Shown here in pieces: positions 16,799-24,790 of a stretch of 64,000 bases of DNA. The notes under the pieces were generated by a model that saw nothing but the letters and a program-made list of their open reading frames with translations, did not search any database and was not told the DNA's origin. The DNA is taken from the NCBI RefSeq assembly GCF_016889805.1, contig NZ_CP069535.1:62001-126000 (forward strand), written 5' to 3'. Position numbers and translations under genes: made by a program. Numbering within the stretch: the first letter of the stretch is position 1; each line of letters begins with the position of its first letter. Source of the DNA: Rhodanobacter sp. FDAARGOS 1247 (GTDB lineage: Bacteria > Pseudomonadota > Gammaproteobacteria > Xanthomonadales > Rhodanobacteraceae).

Positions 16799-17614
16799 TC
16801 AGAGGTCGTCCCGCGACAGGTTGAGCAAGGTGTAGGAGCGCTGCTCGCCTTCGAACCTGTCGCCGCTTGCGGATACCAGCGTCACGTGCCGCTGCACCAT
16901 GATCACGTCGCTGATGATGACGCCCCGGCGGATCGTCGTGTAGCCGCTCCAGCTGGCCTTGCCCGGGATCACCGACACCTCGATGGTCTTGCCGGCGGTG
17001 GTGGTGATCTGCATCGGCTTGCCCCTTTTCTCGCGCGACTGGTCGTCGGACGACCGGCCTTCGCCGCTGCCGGTACGGGTCAGCGTGACGACCCCGTCGC
17101 GCGGATCGGCACGCAGCACGCGCACCTGTTCCGTTCCGGCCGGGCCGATTTCCCAGGGCTTGGGGATGGCGACGTCCCAGCTCACGCCGGCGCGGAGCTG
17201 CTCCGGCGCCTTGCCCCACAGCAAGGGATTGAAGATCACGCCGCTGGTCTGGTCGTTGATGCGGCACTTGCCCGCATGGCAGTTGGTGATGCCGTCGCGA
17301 AGGATCTCGATGCCGTGCACCGGCCCGTGGGCCGGATGGCCGTCGTAGCGATCGTCTTCGTCGAAGACGAAGGCCTTCGCCGTCACGCCGGTCACTGCGT
17401 AGTCGGCGGTGCCGCTGATGCGATCGACCGTTTCCTCGAACCCCGCGCCCCGGGTCGAGACGGTCTTGGCGAACACGTCGGACAAGTGTTCGCCCACCTT
17501 GAGTTCGGGGCGCAGGAAGTTCGTGGCGGGTTCGGCATGGACCCATGAGATGCCCAGACAAGACATCGAAACGCACAAGGCGAGATGGCGGGTGGCGCGG
17601 AAGCGGCGGGTCAT
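16799..17614 (-). CDS. Exported hypothetical protein
   Basis: A 271-residue protein with a plausible signal peptide (HLALCVSMSCLGISWVHA, cleavage near residue 27). I start at the ATG at 17614 because GGAG lies about eight bases upstream; an in-frame ATG 39 bases earlier has no ribosome site. The mature part is mostly beta-strand by pattern, with a Cys-containing loop NCHAGKCRIN and a polar insertion SSDDQSREKRGK. I do not recognise the family. It lies 60 bases downstream of two PD40 propeller genes on the same strand and could be the third gene of that exported-protein operon. Confidence 0.7.
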   Translation of the reverse strand: MTRRFRATRHLALCVSMSCLGISWVHAEPATNFLRPELKVGEHLSDVFAKTVSTRGAGFEETVDRISGTADYAVTGVTAKAFVFDEDDRYDGHPAHGPVHGIEILRDGITNCHAGKCRINDQTSGVIFNPLLWGKAPEQLRAGVSWDVAIPKPWEIGPAGTEQVRVLRADPRDGVVTLTRTGSGEGRSSDDQSREKRGKPMQITTTAGKTIEVSVIPGKASWSGYTTIRRGVIISDVIMVQRHVTLVSASGDRFEGEQRSYTLLNLSRDDL

Positions 17615-17674
17615 GACGGACTCCAGGAGTGGGGGCTGTCGATGGTCGTCCATCGACGCGGGCGCGATGGCTGG

Positions 17675-18646
17675 TCAGTGCGCGATGCCATGGGCGCGCA
17701 GCACCCCGGAAATATCGAAGCGCCAGAGATTGCGCGAGCCGTTCAGCGGCGACTGCAGCCGCCGCTGCAGCGAGTCCGCGTCGTCGCGGGGCTTCGGAAA
17801 ACTCACCTCGTCGCGGCGCGCGCTCGACACGAACAGTTCGCCGAACGCCGGACCCAGCGAAGGCGCGTTTTCCAGCGTGCGGCTGTTGACGTCGCCGCCC
17901 AGGTGCTCCGGCTTGCTCCAGCCGCCATCGGGCTGGCGGAACACGATGTAGATATCCGCGCTGCCCAGCGCATCGCCTTCGTTGCCCGCGTACAGCAGGA
18001 AGCGCCCGGCCGGGTCTACCGCGGGGTCCATGCGATTGTTCGCGAGATCGCCCAGCGGCACCTGCTCCGGCATGGCATGGCCGTGATCGCGCGCCACGTA
18101 GATCTGGTAGGCCTTGCCGGAATCCGCGCGATGCGCCGAGAAATAGACGTCGCCGTTGGCCGCCACCGACGGGTTGTAGATCATCGCCCCGTCGTTGAGC
18201 GCGCCGTCGACATGCACCGGCGCGGCCCATCCGCCAGCGGCCTGCCGTTCGACGAACCACAGGTTCGTGCCGGGAAAACTGCGTCCGTTCATCGTCGCCG
18301 TCACCGGCGTGCCGCCCGGCCGCAGCGGCCGGTTGGAGACGAAGTACAGGCGCCGGCCATCGGGCGACAGCGTCGGCTCGGAGTCGTGCCACTCGCCGGA
18401 GAACCCGGCGACCCGCGGCGTCGACCAGCGATCGCCCGCGCGATGCGAGACCATGATGGTGTCGTCGGCTTCGGCAAGATCCGAGCGCATAAAGTACAGC
18501 GTGTTTCCGTCCGGCGTCAGCGCGACCGAGGTTTCCTGCAGGCCGGTGGAGATCACGCCTGCCCCCAGCAGCGCGCCGGCGCAGGCGAGTGGTGATGCGA
18601 AGGCGAGTGCGAGGCTGGCGACGAAGGCGAGGTTACGTGGCGTCAT
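17675..18646 (-). CDS. Exported PD40/TolB-like propeller protein (copy 2)
   Basis: A 323-residue protein with a signal peptide (NLAFVASLALAFASPLACAG). It then carries repeated PD40-type strands: VALTPDGNTLYFMRSD, EPTLSPDGRRLYFVSNR, NPSVAANGDVYFSAHR and DPAVDPAGRFLLYAGN, which mark a TolB-like beta-propeller. It is a paralogue of the upstream gene and overlaps it by 14 bases. The cysteine at LACAG could be a lipobox. Such proteins are often periplasmic or surface scaffolds; no enzymatic residues are evident. The pair probably arose by tandem duplication. Confidence 0.8.
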   Translation of the reverse strand: MTPRNLAFVASLALAFASPLACAGALLGAGVISTGLQETSVALTPDGNTLYFMRSDLAEADDTIMVSHRAGDRWSTPRVAGFSGEWHDSEPTLSPDGRRLYFVSNRPLRPGGTPVTATMNGRSFPGTNLWFVERQAAGGWAAPVHVDGALNDGAMIYNPSVAANGDVYFSAHRADSGKAYQIYVARDHGHAMPEQVPLGDLANNRMDPAVDPAGRFLLYAGNEGDALGSADIYIVFRQPDGGWSKPEHLGGDVNSRTLENAPSLGPAFGELFVSSARRDEVSFPKPRDDADSLQRRLQSPLNGSRNLWRFDISGVLRAHGIAH

Positions 18647-19643
18647 GGCTGTTCCCGGTCGAGTGATGGGAGCTTGCCGCGGCTTCGCGCGAGCGCGGCG
18701 CGTCGAGCCACGGTGCCAGCGACATTTTCCAGATGTGGTCGTTGCCGTTGTCCCACGCGCGCATCCGCGCCAGGTCGTCTCGCGCCTGCGCGTCCGTGCG
18801 CGGGTAGCTCACCTTCGCCGTGTAGTTGCTGGTGAAGTACAGCGTGCGGGCGTCCGGGCCCAGGTGCGAACCCCAGGGCTCGTAGCGGTTCACCGCATCG
18901 CCCAGGTCGATCGGCGCGCCCCAGCCCGCGCCGTCGCGGAAGGCGATGTACAGCCGGTCGGGTTTGTCCTTGCCCGCGTAGTTCGCGTCGAACACGATGA
19001 ACGACTGGTCCGGCGCCACCGCTGGATCGAGTTCGTGTGCCGCCGGATCGCCCAGCGCGAGGCGCTGCGGCGCCTGGTAGCGGCCATCGCGCCAGGCCGT
19101 GCGGTAGAGATGGAATTCGCGGGTGGCCTCGTCGCGCCGCTGGTAGTACACGTCGCCGTTCGCCGCCACGCTGGGCGCGTACACGCTGGTGCCGACGTTC
19201 ACCGCGTCGGGCAATCGTTGCGGCTCGCCCCAGCCGCTGCCGTGGCGGTCCACCCGCCACAGCTGGCCGCCATGCAGCGCCGGTGCGCCGGCCGCCGCGG
19301 CACGGTTGGAGGTGTACACCAGGAACGAACCGTCCGGCGCCATCGCCGGATCATGGTCCTGCCATTGTCCGGAGAACGGCGCGATCCGCGGCGTCGACCA
19401 GCCATTGCCCACGCGATGCGCTTCCATGATGAAACCGTTCCAGCGCGCCTGCTGGTCGAAGTAGACGGTATTGCCGTCCGGCGCGAAGGTCAGGCAATCC
19501 ACGCCGGAAGGGCCGGAGATCGCGCCGGGGGCGAAGATTTCCGGCGATGGGGAAGTCACGCTGGCGGCGTGGGTCGCAGTCGTGCCGAAAATTCCCAGCG
19601 CGACGAGGCTGCTGGCGAGCAGGGTGAGCGAGCGGTGGGCCAT
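18633..19643 (-). CDS. Exported PD40/TolB-like propeller protein (copy 1)
   Basis: A 336-residue protein with a signal peptide (LTLLASSLVALGIFGTTATHAA). PD40-like repeats include CLTFAPDGNTVYFDQQ, DPAMAPDGSFLVYTSNR, APSVAANGDVYYQRR and DPAVAPDQSFIVFDANY. Domain order and loop motifs match the next gene (for example NRAAAAG versus NRPLRPGG at the same place), which it overlaps by 14 bases, so the two are tandem paralogues translated in coupling. It heads the minus-strand group 19643-16799. Binding or scaffolding in the periplasm is the likely role; nothing points to a substrate. Confidence 0.8.
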   Translation of the reverse strand: MAHRSLTLLASSLVALGIFGTTATHAASVTSPSPEIFAPGAISGPSGVDCLTFAPDGNTVYFDQQARWNGFIMEAHRVGNGWSTPRIAPFSGQWQDHDPAMAPDGSFLVYTSNRAAAAGAPALHGGQLWRVDRHGSGWGEPQRLPDAVNVGTSVYAPSVAANGDVYYQRRDEATREFHLYRTAWRDGRYQAPQRLALGDPAAHELDPAVAPDQSFIVFDANYAGKDKPDRLYIAFRDGAGWGAPIDLGDAVNRYEPWGSHLGPDARTLYFTSNYTAKVSYPRTDAQARDDLARMRAWDNGNDHIWKMSLAPWLDAPRSREAAASSHHSTGNSHDAT

Positions 19644-19796
19644 GCGTGTTCCTCGGCGCGATGATGTGCGGCCGAGTCTGCGCAGCGGCGCCAGCGCATC
19701 GCCGCCGCTTTGTGACGAGCGGAGAGCCGCCGTGACCAGCGGTTGCTCGCGCGGGGCGACCGGTGCGTTCCCGTCGGGGAATCTTGTCCCGAGTCA

Positions 19797-19996
19797 CGAG
19801 CATCGCCCTGGAAGTGGCGGCCATTGCAGGAGCGACTGCAGTTGCTTTGCCCTGCTTGCCCGGTTGCGCCAGTGCGGACGGCGGAAACCCCGACCTTGCT
19901 GGTGGCGCGCATCTTCCCGTCCAACGCCTTGACGTCGTCCGGCGCCATCGCAGCGAAGTTCTCGGGGATGAATCAGGCCAGGCGGAGGTAATTCAT
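19797..19996 (-). pseudogene. Possible decayed YCII-like small gene
   Basis: On the minus strand AGAGGA lies eight bases before an ATG at 19996, followed by codons for MNYLRLA, a TGA stop, then FIPENFAAMAPDDVKAL in the same frame. The opening resembles YCII-related proteins (MKYL-x-L-x then a S/A-P-E-E helix), with one nonsense codon; after about 30 residues similarity ends. The rest of 19644-20106 shows no convincing gene. A good start signal followed directly by a stop argues for a dead gene; the family guess is weak. Confidence 0.3.
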
Positions 19997-20091
19997 GAGA
20001 GATCCTCTGGTGGGGATGCACGAAGCTGAAGACCGGAATTGGCGATGCGCCGGGAGGCTTCATTGACGGGTAGCGGGGTCGCCGGAATTGT

Positions 20092-20111
20092 CGTATGATG
20101 ATCGTCATGCG
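20092..20111 (+). promoter_or_regulatory. TetR operator overlapping the regulator's start
   Basis: CGTATGATGATCGTCATGCG is a 20-base near-palindrome with two mismatched positions between its half-sites. It contains a -10-like TATGAT (20094-20099) and covers the ATG at 20107. A perfect version of the same 20-mer lies downstream of the tetR gene at 20736. Two copies flanking one TetR gene make this the regulator's own operator with high likelihood. Confidence 0.75.
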
Positions 20112-20700
20112 AAATACGTCAACCAATGCCCGAACCGCCGCCAAGGACGCCACGCGCGAACGCATCCTGTCCGCCGCCGCGCGGGCGATCCGCCGCAGCG
20201 GATACGATGGAACGGGCGTTGCGGACCTCATGAAGGAAGCCGGCCTGACGCATGGTGCCTTCTATTCGCATTTCCCCTCACGCGAGGCCATGCTGGCGGC
20301 GGCGGCGGCGGCGGCGTGCGCTGAGTCGGCCACCGGCGCCGCCGAGCTTGCGGCCAGTACACCTCCCGACGTGGCGCTTGACGTCATGCTTGCCGCATAC
20401 CTTTCAAAGGAGCATGTCGCGCAACCGGAGGCGGGCTGCCCTTTGGCCGCCCTGGGGTCAGAGACCTCGCGACAGACGCCCGAAGTGCGTCGAGTGCTGA
20501 CGCGTCATGTCAAGGCGACGGTCGATCTCCTTGCCCGCCAATCGGCGGACTGGGGCAAGCATGGCGCACACGACAGGGCGCTCGTGATGCTCTCCACGAT
20601 GGTGGGTGCCGTGATGCTTGCTCGCGCGGTCGATGAGCCCGGTCTTTCGGACAGCCTGCGCGAAGCGGCGCTCAAACACCTGACCTCGATCGGACACTGA
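20107..20700 (+). CDS. TetR family regulator
   Basis: About 197 residues. The N-terminal TetR HTH is clear: RERILSAAARAIRRSGYDGTG, then VADLMKEAGLTHGAFYSHFPSR. The C-terminal ligand domain has the CPLAALGSE block of the AcrR/NemR-like subgroup, whose cysteine is often redox- or electrophile-sensitive. The start is uncertain: ATGs at 20095, 20098 and 20107 share the frame. I favour 20107, eight bases after a TATGAT -10 box, which would give a leaderless mRNA. It should repress itself and the downstream SDR/oxidoreductase pair through the two palindromes. An electrophile or quinone signal is inferred. Confidence 0.88.
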   Translation: MRNTSTNARTAAKDATRERILSAAARAIRRSGYDGTGVADLMKEAGLTHGAFYSHFPSREAMLAAAAAAACAESATGAAELAASTPPDVALDVMLAAYLSKEHVAQPEAGCPLAALGSETSRQTPEVRRVLTRHVKATVDLLARQSADWGKHGAHDRALVMLSTMVGAVMLARAVDEPGLSDSLREAALKHLTSIGH

Positions 20701-20735
20701 GTCCTCGATGCCCGTGATCCCGTCGCTCGCCATTA

Positions 20736-20755
20736 CGCATGATGATCATCATGCG
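20736..20755 (+). promoter_or_regulatory. Perfect 20-base TetR operator before the SDR gene
   Basis: CGCATGATGATCATCATGCG is an exact palindrome over all 20 bases. It lies 36 bases after the tetR stop and 97 bases before the SDR start. It matches the operator at 20092 in 18 of 20 positions. It is the likely site at which the TetR protein represses the SDR-oxidoreductase operon. Confidence 0.8.
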
Positions 20756-20851
20756 AAACTGATCGAACAAGCTTCTCGATGACCGCGGTCCACCGCGCGG
20801 TCGTTGCCGCCAGCGACATTCCCCATCCCTGCAACCTGACAGAGAAGCGCC

Positions 20852-21694
20852 ATGAACATGAAGAAGCCTGGCAACAAGGTCGCCCTCGTGACAGGTGCCT
20901 CATCGGGCATCGGGCAAGCCACTGCGGAGCTGCTCGCGAGCGCGGGCTACACGGTGTACGGCACGAGTCGACGCGGCGGCAGTACGGGCGAACGGCCATT
21001 CGAGATGCTGACCCTGGACGTTACCCGTGATGCATCCGTCGCCGACGCCGTCGCGCAGTTGATGCAACGGGAGGGCCGTATCGACCTTCTCGTCAACAAT
21101 GCCGGCTTCGGAGTGGCTCCTGCCGGGGCAGAGGAAAGCTCGGTCGAGCAGGCCCAGTCCATATTCGATACCAACTTCTTCGGGATCGTCCGGATGACGC
21201 GGGCCGTTCTTCCCCACATGCGCAAACAGGGCGTGGGGCGCATCATCAACATCGGTTCGGTGCTTGGCTTGTTGCCCATGCCCTACGGCGCGCTCTACGC
21301 CGCGACGAAGCACGCGATCGAGGGCTATTCCGAGTCGCTCGACCATGAGTTGCGTACGAGGGGCATCCGGGTCTCGATCATCGAGCCTGCCTACACGAAC
21401 ACGCCATTCGACGCGAACTTCCTGCAGCCCGATGTCAAGCTCGATGCGTACCGTGAAGCTCGCATCGCCGTCGGCCAGCGCGTGAAGGAAGTGATGGCGC
21501 GTGCAGACCAGCCGCGTGTCGTGGCGCAGGTCGTGCTGAAGGCCGCCGATGCGGCTCGCCCCCGACTTCGCTACACGGCTGGTGGGCTCGCTGGCCGACT
21601 GGCGTGGTTGCGGAGATTTGCGCCCGCCGGAATGATGGATGCCGGGATTCGAAGGGATCTGCGGCTCGATGCAATGGAGGTGGTGAAGTCATGA
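20852..21694 (+). CDS. SDR family oxidoreductase
   Basis: A 280-residue classical short-chain dehydrogenase. The cofactor motif TGASSGIG is near residue 14, NNAG near 84, the catalytic serine in GSVLG, and YAATK supplies the Tyr and Lys of the triad. The C-terminal extension is longer than the typical 250 residues. NADP(H) preference is suggested by TSRRGG after the second strand. It is first in a two-gene operon with the next oxidoreductase (ATGA overlap) and is controlled by the TetR operator upstream. The substrate is unknown. Confidence 0.9.
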   Translation: MNMKKPGNKVALVTGASSGIGQATAELLASAGYTVYGTSRRGGSTGERPFEMLTLDVTRDASVADAVAQLMQREGRIDLLVNNAGFGVAPAGAEESSVEQAQSIFDTNFFGIVRMTRAVLPHMRKQGVGRIINIGSVLGLLPMPYGALYAATKHAIEGYSESLDHELRTRGIRVSIIEPAYTNTPFDANFLQPDVKLDAYREARIAVGQRVKEVMARADQPRVVAQVVLKAADAARPRLRYTAGGLAGRLAWLRRFAPAGMMDAGIRRDLRLDAMEVVKS

Positions 21695-22692
21695 AAGCCT
21701 TCGTCGTCGACCGCTATCGGAAGCAAGCCGCCCTGCGTCTGGCGGATGTGCCAATCCCGGATATCCATGAAGACGAGGTTCTGGTCGAGGTACATGCCGC
21801 CGGCCTGAACCTCCTCGACGCCAAGATCCGGAGCGGCGAGTTCAAGCTGATCCTGCCCTATCGCCTGCCTCTCATCCTCGGTCACGATGTGGCGGGCGTC
21901 GTCGTGAAGGTCGGCAGGCGCGTGCGGCAGTTCAAACCAGGCGACGAGGTGTACGCGCGGGTGGATGACTTCCGGATCGGTACGTTCGCCGAATTCGTCC
22001 CTGTCAGGGAGACGTCGCTTGCACTCAAGCCCAAAGGGCTGACGATGGAGCAAGCCGCTTCCATTCCACTGGTGGGGCTGACGGCATGGCAGGCGCTCGT
22101 CGAGAGGGCCGGCCTGAAGAAGGGCCAGAAGGTCTTCGTCCAGGCCGGCTCCGGCGGCGTCGGCAGCTTCGCCATCCAGTTGGCCAGGCATCTGGGCGCG
22201 ACCGTCGCCACGACGACCGGCTCCACCAACGTCGCGCTAGTCAAGGGCCTGGGCGCCGACATCGTCATCGACTACCGGGCACAGGACTTCAAGGACGTGC
22301 TTCGCGACTACGACGTGGTGTTGCACAGCCAGGACGCCAGGACACTCGACAGGTCGCTTGGCATCCTGAAGCGCGGCGGCAAGCTGATCTCCATTTCCGG
22401 GCCGCCCGACCCGCAGTTCGGACACGAGATCGGAGCGCGTTTGCTCGTCAGGCTGGTCATGCGGTTGCTGAGCTCAAGAGTGAGGCGGAAGGCGCAGCAG
22501 TCGGGCGTGGGCTACTCGTTTCTTTTCATGAAGGCGAGTGGGCAGCAGCTGCGCGAGATCACACGACTCATCGACGCCGGGGCCATCAGCCCGGTACTCG
22601 ATCGGGTGTTTCCGTTCGCTTCGACCAACGAAGCCCTTGCCTACGTCGAGGCAGGGCACGCGAAGGGGAAAGTGGTGGTCCGATTGAAATGA
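21691..22692 (+). CDS. NADP-dependent zinc-free MDR oxidoreductase (quinone reductase-like)
   Basis: A 333-residue medium-chain dehydrogenase/reductase. It has the GroES-like N-terminal fold (VEVHAAGLNLLDAKIRSGEF; LGHDVAGVV), and a Rossmann motif AGSGGVGSFAIQLARHLGA. The zinc-binding cysteines of alcohol dehydrogenases are absent, which places it with quinone oxidoreductases and enone reductases. I start it at the ATG at 21691, which overlaps the SDR stop. With the SDR and the TetR gene it forms a small inducible redox-detoxification operon; that role is inferred from family and context. Confidence 0.88.
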   Translation: MKAFVVDRYRKQAALRLADVPIPDIHEDEVLVEVHAAGLNLLDAKIRSGEFKLILPYRLPLILGHDVAGVVVKVGRRVRQFKPGDEVYARVDDFRIGTFAEFVPVRETSLALKPKGLTMEQAASIPLVGLTAWQALVERAGLKKGQKVFVQAGSGGVGSFAIQLARHLGATVATTTGSTNVALVKGLGADIVIDYRAQDFKDVLRDYDVVLHSQDARTLDRSLGILKRGGKLISISGPPDPQFGHEIGARLLVRLVMRLLSSRVRRKAQQSGVGYSFLFMKASGQQLREITRLIDAGAISPVLDRVFPFASTNEALAYVEAGHAKGKVVVRLK

Positions 22693-23160
22693 ATCCTTCA
22701 CCTCTGAATCTTGCAGTCAGGGCGCACTCTCCGTTCTTTGCATCTCAGCGGCGGGTGCTTGCCATGGGTTGAGGCATCCATCCGACGCCAGTAGCCGCGG
22801 GCTGTCGCACCCGCGCAGCGGCTGCGCAAGGAGTGCGCTGCGGATGGCCCGCCGCTCCACCTGCGCCCCGGCGAACGGGCTGGCTGGCCGGCCAGGCGAG
22901 GGCATGGATGCCCGAGCCGAGGCAACGCAGGCACCGTTGCCCGAGTCCGGCAGGCGCCAGGCGGGCGGACCTTTTCGATGGTTGTCTTTCTCCGCAACCG
23001 CGCAGAGAGCAAGCAACTCGGCTGCCGAAGGCAGACGAACTTAAATGCCGGCGCGCCAGGCAAAAGCATCGTGCACGGGGCGCGCTCCCGGCGGCGGCGT
23101 GCCTGTCTGGCAAGGCATCGTCGATTGACGAGCAGCGCATCAGAGGCTCAGAACTAACAG
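22693..23160. other. Intergenic stretch without a recognisable gene
   Basis: I see no gene with a plausible start and codon pattern here. The sequence is G+C-rich with short local inverted repeats (for example GGCTGGCCGGCC near 22880) and looks like decayed or filler DNA at the edge of the accessory patch that begins with the toxin-antitoxin pair. Confidence 0.5.
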
Positions 23161-23199
23161 GGTCAGGTTCACTTCGAGCTTGGACTAAGTGACCTGACC
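23161..23199. repeat. REP-like imperfect hairpin
   Basis: GGTCAGGTTCACTT (23161-23174) and AAGTGACCTGACC (23187-23199) form a 13-base stem with one bulge around a 12-base loop. Sequences of the GGGTCAGGTTCACTT type are common extragenic palindromes in Xanthomonadales, often linked to REP-associated transposases; no such transposase is in this window. Confidence 0.6.
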
Positions 23200-23269
23200 G
23201 CGCTCTCGCAGATCGAGCCTCACCCTCCAGACCTCGCCGGTAAGACCGCAACCAAGCTGGTTGATTTAA

Positions 23270-23285
23270 GTAACATAAATGTTAC
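23270..23285. promoter_or_regulatory. Operator of the HigBA-type module
   Basis: GTAACAT-AA-ATGTTAC is a perfect inverted repeat with 7-base arms, ending eight bases before the toxin start. The setting is A/T-rich compared with its surroundings. The antitoxin's HTH domain is the obvious ligand, giving autoregulation as in other type II modules. Confidence 0.7.
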
Positions 23286-23293
23286 CATAAGCC

Positions 23294-23632
23294 ATGACAT
23301 GGAAAGTCGAGGAATACATCGCCGAGAACGGCCGCATTCCCTATCGGGACTGGTTCGACAGCTTGCACGTGCAGGCGGCGGCCAAGGTGGCTATCGCGGT
23401 GTTGCGGATGGAGATGGGCAATACCGCCAGCGTGAAGTGGTTCGATGGCATCGGCGAATACCGCATCGACTGGGGCCCGGGCTATCGAATTTATCTGACG
23501 CGGGATGGAGACAAATTGATCCTGCTGTTTACCGGCGGCACCAAGGCCAGCCAGAAAGGCGACATCAAGCGAGCGAAGCAATTGAACGACGAGTATCGGG
23601 CGCGCAAGTCGCGTTCAAGCAAGGCGAGGTGA
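23294..23632 (+). CDS. RelE/ParE superfamily toxin (HigB-like, Gp49 type)
   Basis: A 112-residue protein of the phage-derived Gp49/HigB group. The signature is GIGEYRIDWGPGYRIYLTRDG followed by LFTGGTKASQKGDIKRAKQL, with conserved Arg, Tyr and Lys positions typical of this family. Characterised relatives cleave mRNA on the ribosome. The toxin gene comes first and the antitoxin follows four bases after its stop, the usual order for this subgroup. A palindromic operator lies directly upstream. Confidence 0.88.
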   Translation: MTWKVEEYIAENGRIPYRDWFDSLHVQAAAKVAIAVLRMEMGNTASVKWFDGIGEYRIDWGPGYRIYLTRDGDKLILLFTGGTKASQKGDIKRAKQLNDEYRARKSRSSKAR

Positions 23633-23636
23633 TGGC

Positions 23637-23951
23637 ATGCCACTGACGAGAGACTTCAAGCAGACCGTGGTGGAGCGCGTGCGGCGCGAGCCGGCGTTTG
23701 CGCGGGCCTTGCTGGACGAGGCCGGGTCGTTGTTCCTCAATGGCGATCCGGCGATGGCGCGGGTGGTTCTGCGCGACCTGGTCAACGCCACCGTGGGCTT
23801 CGAAGGGCTGGCGTCGGCCACCGAGCGCCCGAGCAAGAGCCTGCATCGCATGTTGTCCGCCACCGGCAACCCGAGCATGGACAACCTGGCCGCCATCTTC
23901 GATGTGTTGCGCCGAAGCCTGCAGGTGGACATCGAGGTTCGCGCCGCCTGA
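23637..23951 (+). CDS. HigA-type HTH antitoxin
   Basis: A 104-residue protein of the addiction-module antidote family that pairs with Gp49-type toxins. A helical N-terminus (VERVRREPAFARALLDEA) is followed by a Cro/CI-type HTH: GFEGLASATERPSKSLHRML then GNPSMDNLAAIFDVLR. It starts four bases after the toxin stop and should both bind the toxin and repress at 23270-23285. Confidence 0.88.
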   Translation: MPLTRDFKQTVVERVRREPAFARALLDEAGSLFLNGDPAMARVVLRDLVNATVGFEGLASATERPSKSLHRMLSATGNPSMDNLAAIFDVLRRSLQVDIEVRAA

Positions 23952-24052
23952 GAGACAATGTCCCGTCGTCCATGAAAGCCGAAGGGAAAACGGCGAAGAA
24001 GGGGGCGAGAGGATGCAGCGGCGCCCGCTCAGGGTTGCAGGTGCCGTTCCGC

Positions 24053-24679
24053 TCAGAATCTCGGACGAGGCTTCTTGGGCGGTGGGCCGAGTTCGACAAG
24101 GGCCATGCCCACGATCGCAGCTTTGGTAATGATGGCTTCCAGCGCAGCCTTGCCCGCTTCGTTGACATAGAGAACAGCCGCCGCGGTCAGCGGGTCCTTG
24201 AACACGGCCGCGTCGATCGGGATCTTGTCATCGAAGAATCCTTCTTTCGCGATCGAGCCGCTCGGGCGCTTGGCCGAGCGAGCCTCGTCGATGCAGGGAA
24301 TGAGGTTGGTCACGTTGTAGAACCAACGCGGCTCGCCCGCGCAGTCCATCTCCAGGAACTGCCCGAAGCGCGACAGGAAGGGTTCGAGCACGAGCTTCGC
24401 CTTGTTGTTCATGACCAACGCGCCGGGAGTCAGCGCACTGACGTCCGCCAGCGGCTTGGGCTTCTTCTTTCCAGGCTCGATGAACACTTCGACCTTGGGC
24501 TTTCTTGACCAGGAGAGGCTGGCGCCGGAGGTGTCGAACATTCCCGATGCGATGTCCTTGTCGCTGGCAGAGACCAATGGCGCATAGTCATTGACGGAGC
24601 CGCTTTGGAGCTTCCATACCATCACTTCCATCACCTCGGTAGTCGAAGTCATCACGGAGGATGTCATATCGGATGTCAT
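24053..24679 (-). CDS. Imm11-like (DUF1629) immunity family protein, apparently orphan
   Basis: A 208-residue protein. I start it at 24679, where GGGAGGG precedes the ATG by about nine bases; a further four in-frame ATGs follow within 20 codons. The middle contains LSALTPGALVMNNKAKLV-like and FLEMDCAGEPRWFYNVTNLI blocks, which fit the Imm11/DUF1629 family of immunity proteins that protect against polymorphic toxins. No toxin or secretion gene lies beside it, so it is either an orphan immunity gene or my family call is wrong. It is in the same accessory patch as the toxin-antitoxin pair. Confidence 0.6.
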   Translation of the reverse strand: MTSDMTSSVMTSTTEVMEVMVWKLQSGSVNDYAPLVSASDKDIASGMFDTSGASLSWSRKPKVEVFIEPGKKKPKPLADVSALTPGALVMNNKAKLVLEPFLSRFGQFLEMDCAGEPRWFYNVTNLIPCIDEARSAKRPSGSIAKEGFFDDKIPIDAAVFKDPLTAAAVLYVNEAGKAALEAIITKAAIVGMALVELGPPPKKPRPRF

Positions 24680-24790
24680 GCAGCGCCCTCCCGGCGCAGC
24701 CAAAAGGCATCGCGAGGGAAGCCTCTCCAGCGAAGTTTGCGTGCCCGTGTGCCTAAGGGTTCCTCGCTTGACGCACGGCGAATCCACGGC

